From the NCBI GenBank assembly GCA_028291305.1, contig JAQGII010000194.1:1-9126 (forward strand): a stretch of DNA of 9,126 nt, read 5' to 3'. The translations under genes and the position numbers were made by a program. The DNA comes from Caulobacteraceae bacterium. Its GTDB lineage: Bacteria > Pseudomonadota > Alphaproteobacteria > Caulobacterales > Caulobacteraceae. The notes beneath the pieces are model-generated. The model saw only the letters and a program-made list of their open reading frames with translations. It had not been told where the DNA came from and did not search any database. Positions 1-4,882 of this stretch are shown here, piece by piece. Numbering within the stretch: the stretch's first letter is position 1; the number at the start of each line of letters is the position of its first letter.

Positions 1-379
1 CCCTGGCGTGGCGGCCTGCCCGGTGGCGTTCGGCCGCAACGATCCCAACGCCCACGTCTATGACGAGACCGCCCGGGCGCTGGCCTCCATGACCGATGCG
101 CGCGGCGCGCCCCTGCAGGTGATGCGCATCGCCTCGCCCGGCTTCATCGACGACGGCGAGGGCCGGCCCGCGCCCGCTTCGCACATGAACTTCGTGATCG
201 CCAACGGCGCGGTCGTCTGCCCGATCTACGAGGAGCAGGCCGGCGGCTTCGCCCTGGACGCCCTGCGCAGCCTGTTCCCCGAACGCCAGGTGATCGGCCT
301 GCCGTCGCGGGCCATCCTGAGCGGCGGCGGCTCGTTCCACTGCATCACCCAGCACGAGCCTATCGTCGAGCCGCACTGA
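1..379 (+). CDS. aguA: Agmatine deiminase, C-terminal part (5' truncated by window edge)
   Basis: Agmatine deiminase hydrolyses agmatine to N-carbamoylputrescine and ammonia, the second step of the arginine decarboxylase route to putrescine; it is cytosolic. The reading frame is already open at the left edge (first full codon at base 2), so only about the last 125 residues of a protein usually near 330-370 residues are here. The key evidence is the C-terminal glycine-rich motif GGGSFHCITQHEP (bases about 323-361). Its cysteine codon at 341-343 is the expected catalytic nucleophile of the guanidine-modifying (PPADI-type) fold. The upstream segment with NDPNAHVYDET matches the family's usual 'DPN' strand region. 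The TGA stop at 377-379 overlaps the ribosome binding site of the next gene, N-carbamoylputrescine amidase, which takes this enzyme's product; that pairing strongly supports the call. The other active-site residues lie outside the window. Confidence 0.93.
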   Translation, partial: PGVAACPVAFGRNDPNAHVYDETARALASMTDARGAPLQVMRIASPGFIDDGEGRPAPASHMNFVIANGAVVCPIYEEQAGGFALDALRSLFPERQVIGLPSRAILSGGGSFHCITQHEPIVEPH

Positions 380-384
380 GGAGG
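379..384 (+). promoter_or_regulatory. Ribosome binding site of aguB, overlapping the aguA stop codon
   Basis: A perfect AGGAGG lies six bases before the ATG at 391, and its first base is the last base of the aguA stop codon. This arrangement favours translational coupling of the two enzymes. Confidence 0.85.
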
Positions 385-390
385 ACAGGC

Positions 391-1254
391 ATGACCCGCA
401 CCATCACCGTGGCGGCCCTGCAGACCGCCTACAGCGAGGACATGGCGGCCAACATCGCCAAGACCGAAGGCCTGATCCGCCAGGCGGCGGGGCAGGGGGC
501 CCAGGCGATCCTGCCCTCGGAGCTGTTCCAGGGGCATTACTTCTGCGTCTCGCAGGAGGAGCGCTGGTTCGCCACCGCCTACCCCTGGCGCGAGCATCCG
601 GCGGTCAGGGCCATCGCCCCCCTGGCCGGCGAACTGGGCGTGGTGATCCCGATCTCGATCTTCGAGCGGGAAGGGCCTCACTATTACAACAGCGTGGTCA
701 TGGCCGACGCCGACGGATCCCTGCTGGGCGTCTATCGCAAGAGCCACATCCCCGATGGGCCGGGCTACCAGGAGAAGTACTATTTCCGGCCCGGCGACAC
801 CGGCTTCAAGGTGTGGGACACCCGCTTCGGCCGGCTGGGCGTCGGCATCTGCTGGGACCAGTGGTACCCGGAGGCGGCCCGCGCCATGGCGCTGATGGGG
901 GCCGAGGTCCTGCTCTATACCACCGCGATCGGCTCGGAGCCGCACGACGCGTCCCTGGACACGCGCGACCCCTGGCGGCGGGTGATGCAGGGCCACGCGG
1001 TGGCCAATGTCATGCCCGTGGTCGCCGCCAACCGGATCGGCTTCGAGCCGGGCCCTGGCGGCGGGCAGGGCTTCTACGGCTCCAGCTTCATCGCCGACCA
1101 TCGCGGCGATCTGGTCTCGTCGTTCGAGCGGCAGGACGAGGGGGTGCTGAGCGCGACCTTCGACCTGGACTTCCTGCATACCCACCGCGCGGCCTGGGGC
1201 TTTTTCCGCGACCGCCGCACCGATCTGTACACTTCGCTGGCGCGCCGCGATTAA
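391..1254 (+). CDS. aguB: N-carbamoylputrescine amidase
   Basis: This carbon-nitrogen hydrolase (nitrilase superfamily) converts N-carbamoylputrescine to putrescine, CO2 and ammonia, completing the agmatine-to-putrescine pathway begun by the gene just upstream. The 287-residue product is full length for the family. The Glu-Lys-Cys catalytic triad is visible: Glu44 in LPSELFQGHYFC, Lys117 in YRKSHIPDGPGYQEKYYF and Cys154 in GVGICWDQWYPEAAR. The sequences around Lys117 and Cys154 are typical of AguB rather than of general nitrilases, beta-ureidopropionases or omega-amidases. The start is fixed by the AGGAGG six bases upstream. The gene lies 11 bases after aguA and is almost certainly co-transcribed with it from a promoter left of the window. 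No clear intrinsic terminator follows; the next gene has its own regulatory region beginning about 25 bases downstream. Confidence 0.96.
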   Translation: MTRTITVAALQTAYSEDMAANIAKTEGLIRQAAGQGAQAILPSELFQGHYFCVSQEERWFATAYPWREHPAVRAIAPLAGELGVVIPISIFEREGPHYYNSVVMADADGSLLGVYRKSHIPDGPGYQEKYYFRPGDTGFKVWDTRFGRLGVGICWDQWYPEAARAMALMGAEVLLYTTAIGSEPHDASLDTRDPWRRVMQGHAVANVMPVVAANRIGFEPGPGGGQGFYGSSFIADHRGDLVSSFERQDEGVLSATFDLDFLHTHRAAWGFFRDRRTDLYTSLARRD

Positions 1255-1279
1255 CACGACGGGCGAGCGCGCAACCGGC

Positions 1280-1302
1280 TTGACGGGCGGAGATGTTATA
1301 AC
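1280..1302 (+). promoter_or_regulatory. Putative promoter of the TonB-dependent receptor gene
   Basis: TTGACGG (1280-1286) matches the Caulobacter-type -35 consensus TTGACGS. GTTATAAC (1295-1302) matches seven of eight positions of the -10 consensus GCTANAWC. The gap is only 8 bases instead of 10-14, so the pairing is imperfect and another -10 may be used. If it is used, the transcript would start near 1309, leaving a leader of about 40 bases. The -10 element lies inside the first Zur-like palindrome, which fits repression by occlusion. Confidence 0.35.
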
Positions 1303-1308
1303 GTAACA
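1294..1308. promoter_or_regulatory. Zur-like operator, box 1 (TGTTATAACGTAACA)
   Basis: This 15-base near-palindrome has half-sites TGTTA and TAACA separated by five bases. It resembles the proteobacterial Zur box core as I remember it (TGTTATANTATAACA). Five of the six outer base pairs are symmetric; the innermost is a T/G mismatch. It overlaps the proposed -10 element of the receptor gene, as expected for a zinc-responsive repressor. The identification rests on motif resemblance only. Confidence 0.6.
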
Positions 1309-1318
1309 GGCGGTCGTC

Positions 1319-1333
1319 TGTTATTTTATAACA
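1319..1333. promoter_or_regulatory. Zur-like operator, box 2 (TGTTATTTTATAACA)
   Basis: This perfect palindrome has half-sites TGTTAT and ATAACA around a three-base centre. It is the better of the two boxes and differs from the remembered E. coli Zur core only next to the centre. Its centre lies 25 bases downstream of the centre of box 1, and it ends immediately before the ATG at 1334. It would sit just downstream of the predicted transcription start, where a bound repressor would block initiation or early elongation. AT-rich palindromes like this stand out sharply in the roughly 70% GC background. Confidence 0.68.
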
Positions 1334-1348
1334 ATGGGGATCCGCGAC

Positions 1349-3460
1349 ATGGCGATGCGTTCGATGCTGCTCTCGGGTAGCGCCCTGGCCGCCGGCCTCG
1401 TCCTGGCTCCCGCCGCCTTCGCGGCGGACGCGCCCGCCGGGGGAGGAGCGGTGTCGGAGGTGGTGGTCACCGCCGAGCGGCTCAACCAGGCGCGCGACTC
1501 CATCCAGCCGCAGACGGGCGCCTCGACCTACAGCTTCGACTCCAAGCAGATCGAGGCCCTGCCCGGCGGCAGCAACGCGTCCCTCAGCACGGTGATCCTG
1601 CAGGCCCCCGGGGTGTCGCAGGATTCCTTCGGCCAGCTGCATGTGCGCGACGACCACAACGGCCTGCAGTACCGCCTGAACGGCGTGATCCTGCCCGAGG
1701 GATTGAGCGTGTTCGGCCAGGCCCTCAGCCCGCGCCTGGCGGATTCGGTCAAGCTGGTGACGGGCGCCCTGCCGGCCCAGTACGGCCTGCGCACGGCCGG
1801 CATCATCGACATCCGGACCAAGACCGGCCTGACCAACGGCGGGTCGGTGTCGCTCTACGGCGGCAGCCAGGGCCTGGTGGAGCCCAGCTTCGAATACGGC
1901 GGCTCGTCGGGCAATCTCTCGGGCTTCGTGTCCGGCAGCTTCATGCAGAGCGACCGGGGCATCGAGTCGCCCGACGGCTCGTCCACCCCGCAGCACGACC
2001 GCACCCAGCAGACCAACGGCTTCGCCTATCTGGAGGACATCCTGGACCCCTCCAGCCGGGTGTCGCTGATCCTGGGGACCTCCAGCCAGCATTTCCAGAT
2101 CCCCACCCGGCCGGGCCAGGACACGCTGGGCTACACCGTCAACGGCATCAGCGATTACCCGAGCCAGAACCTCAACGAGCAGCAGCGCGAGGTGACCCAT
2201 TACGGCGTGGTCAGCTACCTGCACAGCGCCGACAAATGGACCGGCCAGGTGTCGCTGTTCGCCCGCTACTCCACCCTGGACTTCTCGCCGGATACGGTGG
2301 GCGACATCCTTTATGACGGCATCGCCCAGACGGCGCAAAAGAAGGACGTGGCCGGCGGGGTGCAGGCCGAAGGCGTCTACAACCTGTCCGCCGCCCATAC
2401 CCTGCGCGCGGGCCTGATCGTGCAGGTCGACCGCTCCACCAGCAACACCACCTCCCAGGTCCTCCCGGTCGACGACAGCGGCGCCCAGACCTCGACCACG
2501 CCGCTGACCATCGTCGACAACAGCGCCAAGACGGCCCAGACCTACAGCGTCTACGCCCAGGACGAGTGGACGCTGACCGACCACCTGGTGCTCAACTACG
2601 GGCTGCGCTTCGACCAGTTCAATGCCTATCGCAACGAGAACCAGCTCAGCCCGCGGATCAATGCCGTGTGGATGCAGGGCGCGACCACCATCCATGCCGG
2701 CTACGCGCGCTACTTCACGCCGCCGCCGTTCGAGCTGGTGGCGTCGCAGACCGTGGCCAAGTTCCAGGGCACCTCGGGCGCCTCGCCGGGCACGGACGCG
2801 ACCACGCCCTACGCCGAGCGGTCGGACTATCTGGACGTCGGCTTTGTGCACAAGCTGACCCCGGCCTTCAGCTTCGGCCTGGACAGCTACTACAAGAAGG
2901 CCCGCAACCTGGTGGACGAGGGCCAGTTCGGGGCGCCGATCATCCTCACGCCGTTCAACTACCGCGACGGTTACGCCTACGGCCTGGAGCTGTCGCTGAA
3001 CTACAACCGCGGACCGCTGCAGGCCTACGCCAACCTGACCGCGCAGAAGGCGCAGGGCCGCGACATCGTCTCCAGCCAGTTCAACTTCGACCCCGCCGAG
3101 CTGGCCTATATCAAGAGCCACTACATCTATCTCGACCACGACCAGACCTATTCGGCCTCGGCCGGCGTCAACTACGCCCTGGACGGCGGGGTCAAGGTCG
3201 GCGCGGACCTGATCTACGGCTCGGGCCTGCGCAAGAGCGGGGATGTCCCCAACGGTTCGGCGGTGGGCCCCTATACCCAGGTCAACCTGACCGCCAGCAA
3301 GAGCTTCACCGCGCCGGGCGGCCCGCTGGAGCTGCGTGTCGACATTGTGAACGCCTTCGACGAGGTTTATCTGATCCGCGACGGGACGGGCGTGGGCGTC
3401 GGAGCGCCCCAGTACGGGCCGCGCCGGGGATTGTTCTTCGGGGTGCGCAAGAGCTTCTGA
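1349..3460 (+). CDS. TonB-dependent outer-membrane receptor, probably Zur-regulated (zinc or zinc-chelate import)
   Basis: This is a gated outer-membrane beta-barrel that imports a scarce ligand using TonB-ExbBD energy. The product is 703 residues when started at 1349. Residues 1-25 form a signal peptide: charged start (MAMRSM), hydrophobic core, and cleavage after AFA before ADAPA. A TonB-box-like stretch, SEVVVTA, follows at 36-42. The plug domain spans roughly residues 55-160, with HVRDDHNGLQYRLNGV and the family-typical PAQYGLRTAGIIDIRTKTG. The remainder is a 22-strand-type barrel rich in alternating aromatic residues, ending with the C-terminal phenylalanine (FGVRKSF) read by the BAM machinery. 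Start choice: the ATG at 1334 directly abuts an operator and has no ribosome binding site, whereas 1349 has GGGGA (1336-1340) eight bases upstream and gives a cleaner signal peptide. The ligand cannot be read from the protein and there is no obvious His-rich loop. Zinc is inferred from the two Zur-like boxes. A SapC-family gene follows. Confidence 0.93.
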   Translation: MAMRSMLLSGSALAAGLVLAPAAFAADAPAGGGAVSEVVVTAERLNQARDSIQPQTGASTYSFDSKQIEALPGGSNASLSTVILQAPGVSQDSFGQLHVRDDHNGLQYRLNGVILPEGLSVFGQALSPRLADSVKLVTGALPAQYGLRTAGIIDIRTKTGLTNGGSVSLYGGSQGLVEPSFEYGGSSGNLSGFVSGSFMQSDRGIESPDGSSTPQHDRTQQTNGFAYLEDILDPSSRVSLILGTSSQHFQIPTRPGQDTLGYTVNGISDYPSQNLNEQQREVTHYGVVSYLHSADKWTGQVSLFARYSTLDFSPDTVGDILYDGIAQTAQKKDVAGGVQAEGVYNLSAAHTLRAGLIVQVDRSTSNTTSQVLPVDDSGAQTSTTPLTIVDNSAKTAQTYSVYAQDEWTLTDHLVLNYGLRFDQFNAYRNENQLSPRINAVWMQGATTIHAGYARYFTPPPFELVASQTVAKFQGTSGASPGTDATTPYAERSDYLDVGFVHKLTPAFSFGLDSYYKKARNLVDEGQFGAPIILTPFNYRDGYAYGLELSLNYNRGPLQAYANLTAQKAQGRDIVSSQFNFDPAELAYIKSHYIYLDHDQTYSASAGVNYALDGGVKVGADLIYGSGLRKSGDVPNGSAVGPYTQVNLTASKSFTAPGGPLELRVDIVNAFDEVYLIRDGTGVGVGAPQYGPRRGLFFGVRKSF

Positions 3461-3519
3461 GGTGCGGCGCGGCGCCCGCCACGGTGCATTGCCCCTTGTC
3501 CTTCGATCCGATAGAAGCC

Positions 3520-3551
3520 GCGAAGCGGGGTCCGCCCCGTTGTCTCTTCGC
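3520..3551 (+). other. Hairpin in the receptor-sapC intergenic region
   Basis: Between the receptor stop and sapC, the arms GCGAAG (3520-3525) and CTTCGC (3546-3551) enclose a perfect inner stem CGGGG/CCCCG (3526-3530 with 3535-3539) capped by TCCG. Six unpaired bases (3540-3545) bulge on the 3' side. It ends about 11 bases before the sapC ribosome binding site and lacks a U-run. It may therefore be a processing or stability element in a receptor-sapC transcript, or part of the sapC leader, rather than a classical terminator. The structure was read by eye and its energy was not computed. Confidence 0.45.
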
Positions 3552-3573
3552 CGTTCCTCGCCGGAAAGTTTCG

Positions 3574-4359
3574 ATGACCGACACCGTCACTCCCCACCAG
3601 GCCGAACTGACCGGCGAAGTCCTGTTCTACAGCCAGCCCGAGCCGCTCTCCAAAGAGGCGCACGGCAAGCTGGGCCTCAAGAATATCGAGCATCCCTACG
3701 CCTTCACCGCCAAGAGCCACCTGGTGCCCCTGACGGTCACCGAGTTCGGCCCGGCGGCGCTCTGCTACCCGGTGATCTTCGCCGGCGAGGAGAAGACCCC
3801 GGTCGCGGTGATGGGCGTGAACGGCAACGAGAACCTGTTCGTCGACGAGAAGGGCGCCTTCCAGCAGGACTGCTACCTGCCCGCCTACGTCCGCCGCTAT
3901 CCCTTCGTCCTGGCCAACGATTCCCAGGCCCAGCGCATGATCGTGTGCATCGACCGCAATGCGCCGATGATCGCGGAAAAGCCCGACGCCCCCTTCTTCC
4001 AGAACGGCGAGCTGTCGGACTACACCAAGGGCGCCATCGAATTCTGCAACAACTTCGAGGCCGAGGTCCAACGCACGGTGTCCTTCGTCAACCTGATGAA
4101 GGAACTGGACCTGTTCGAGAAGAAGGAGGCCCGCTACACGCCCACCGACGGCTCGACCACCGAGTCCCAGCTGGTGGCCGAGTACCAGGGCATTTCCGAA
4201 GCCAAGCTCAACGCCCTGCCGGCCGAGAAGCTGAAGGAACTGCGCGACAACGGCGCCCTGTCCCAGATCTACGCCCACCTGATCTCGCTGCTGGGCTGGG
4301 ACCGCCTGATCGTCAAGGCCATGCTGCGCCCGCGCACGCCGGTCGCCGCCAACGGCTGA
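3574..4359 (+). CDS. SapC family protein
   Basis: The 261-residue product matches the SapC family (PF07277), whose members are about 250 residues long. Recognisable landmarks are HLVPLTVTEFGPAALCYPVIFAG (residues 49-71), YLPAYVRRYPFVL (101-113) and the C-terminal AHLISLLGWDRLIVKAML (234-251). The family is named after a Campylobacter fetus protein linked to the surface layer, but its biochemical role is not established. There is no signal peptide or membrane segment, so it is probably cytosolic. In Caulobacter and Xanthomonas relatives, SapC genes often lie beside TonB-dependent receptor genes, and that context is repeated here. The ATG at 3574 is preceded by GGAAAG (3563-3568) at a five-base gap. 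The frame is open far upstream inside the receptor gene, but that extension is only a shadow of receptor coding. The gene could share the receptor's Zur-like control by read-through across the 113-base gap. Confidence 0.88.
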   Translation: MTDTVTPHQAELTGEVLFYSQPEPLSKEAHGKLGLKNIEHPYAFTAKSHLVPLTVTEFGPAALCYPVIFAGEEKTPVAVMGVNGNENLFVDEKGAFQQDCYLPAYVRRYPFVLANDSQAQRMIVCIDRNAPMIAEKPDAPFFQNGELSDYTKGAIEFCNNFEAEVQRTVSFVNLMKELDLFEKKEARYTPTDGSTTESQLVAEYQGISEAKLNALPAEKLKELRDNGALSQIYAHLISLLGWDRLIVKAMLRPRTPVAANG

Positions 4360-4361
4360 AT

Positions 4362-4384
4362 CCTTCTCCCCGCCGGGGAGAGGG
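4362..4384. terminator. Palindromic hairpin between convergent genes (probable bidirectional terminator)
   Basis: Arms at 4362-4371 and 4375-4384 (core TCTCCCC/GGGGAGA) pair over ten positions with one G-U wobble and a three-base GCC loop. The hairpin starts two bases after the sapC stop and ends two bases before the stop of the opposing gene. It is well placed to end both transcripts, although neither side has a good U-run. C/T-rich stems of this TCTCCCC...GGGGAGA type are common intergenic palindromes in high-GC alphaproteobacteria. Confidence 0.65.
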
Positions 4385-4386
4385 TC

Positions 4387-4794
4387 TTAGGTGTCCTCCT
4401 TGACGCAGGCGAACACGCTGCGGGTCAGGCAAGAGAACACCAGCCGTCCGGCTTCGTCCAACAGGTCGTGCTGGGCGATGACGATGCCCTTGTCCTCGCC
4501 CACCGGGTCCTTGCCCATCACGGTCATGCGGCCGCGCAGCAGTTCCCCGGCCGGCGGATTGCGGGCCCAGCGCAGGGCGTCCACCGCCAGCCGCTTGGTC
4601 TGCGGCCAGCCCGCCGAGGCTTCCATGTCGAGCTTGGACCAGATCGCGTAGGTCATGGCGTCCGGCGCGCCCCGCGAGACGTCCCACCTCGGGGCGAAGG
4701 CCTCGCAAAAGGCCTCGACCGCCTTCGGCGTCAGGCCCGATGCGCCAAGGGAAACCACGCGGCCGATCTCGATCTCCTGGAAATAACCGGGCAA
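4387..4794 (-). CDS. MaoC-like / hot-dog fold protein without a recognisable hydratase motif
   Basis: The 135-residue product resembles MaoC-like acyl dehydratase or hot-dog thioesterase-type proteins. The N-terminal GYFQEIEIGRVVSLG (3-17) matches the opening 'FxDxxVGxx' strand. LTPKAVEAFCEAFAPRWD (21-38) fits the 'T-x-ADIxxFA' helix. LLRGRMTVMGKDP (86-98) and LLDEAGRLVFSCLTRSVF (111-128) fit the characteristic long strands. The usual catalytic D-x(3)-N-P-x-H segment is absent, replaced by sequence around PDAMTYAIWSKL. It may therefore bind an acyl thioester without hydrating it, or have another activity, and I cannot name a substrate. The start is a TTG at 4794-4792, chosen because AAAGGAG (4808-4802) lies seven bases upstream and the protein then begins exactly at the family's first strand. 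In-frame codons further upstream would run into the divergent gene. It converges with sapC and diverges from dsbD. Confidence 0.72.
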   Translation of the reverse strand: MPGYFQEIEIGRVVSLGASGLTPKAVEAFCEAFAPRWDVSRGAPDAMTYAIWSKLDMEASAGWPQTKRLAVDALRWARNPPAGELLRGRMTVMGKDPVGEDKGIVIAQHDLLDEAGRLVFSCLTRSVFACVKEDT

Positions 4795-4801
4795 GACTTG
4801 G

Positions 4802-4808
4802 CTCCTTT
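4802..4808 (-). promoter_or_regulatory. Ribosome binding site that decides the TTG start of the MaoC-like gene
   Basis: Read on the minus strand, AAAGGAG ends seven bases before the TTG at 4794. It is the only strong Shine-Dalgarno in this short divergent region on that strand, and no ATG or GTG lies near it in frame. Confidence 0.75.
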
Positions 4809-4828
4809 GAGTTAGAACCCCAAATAAT

Positions 4829-4864
4829 GGCCTGTTTCGGCGCGAAGCCGAAGGGGCCGTTTTT
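4829..4864 (+). terminator. Intrinsic-terminator-shaped hairpin with U-run directly upstream of dsbD
   Basis: The inner stem TTCGGC/GCCGAA (4836-4841 with 4847-4852) has a GCGAA loop. It is extended by GGCC/GGCC (4829-4832 with 4855-4858) across a small internal mismatch and followed at 4860-4864 by five T residues. This is the form of a Rho-independent terminator on the plus strand, yet no plus-strand gene ends nearby. It lies 18 bases before the dsbD start, so it may be an attenuator in the dsbD leader, the end of a short transcript, or a block to antisense transcription arriving from the MaoC-like gene. Confidence 0.6.
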
Positions 4865-4882
4865 GTCCCGGGAGAAGAACGC

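Noticed and set aside
1258..1289. Direct repeat GACGGGCG upstream of the receptor (1258-1265 and 1282-1289)
   Set aside because: It is short, GC-rich and compatible with chance. The second copy is explained by the -35-like TTGACGG.
1088..3139. Very long minus-strand open frame antisense to the receptor
   Set aside because: Its composition is arbitrary (runs of Gly, Arg, Val and His with no domain pattern), it lies opposite a clearly recognised TonB-dependent receptor, and long antisense frames are expected at about 70% GC.
2566..3573. Open extension of the sapC frame back into the receptor gene
   Set aside because: The extension encodes receptor codons read out of frame. The ATG at 3574 has its own ribosome binding site and gives the usual SapC length.
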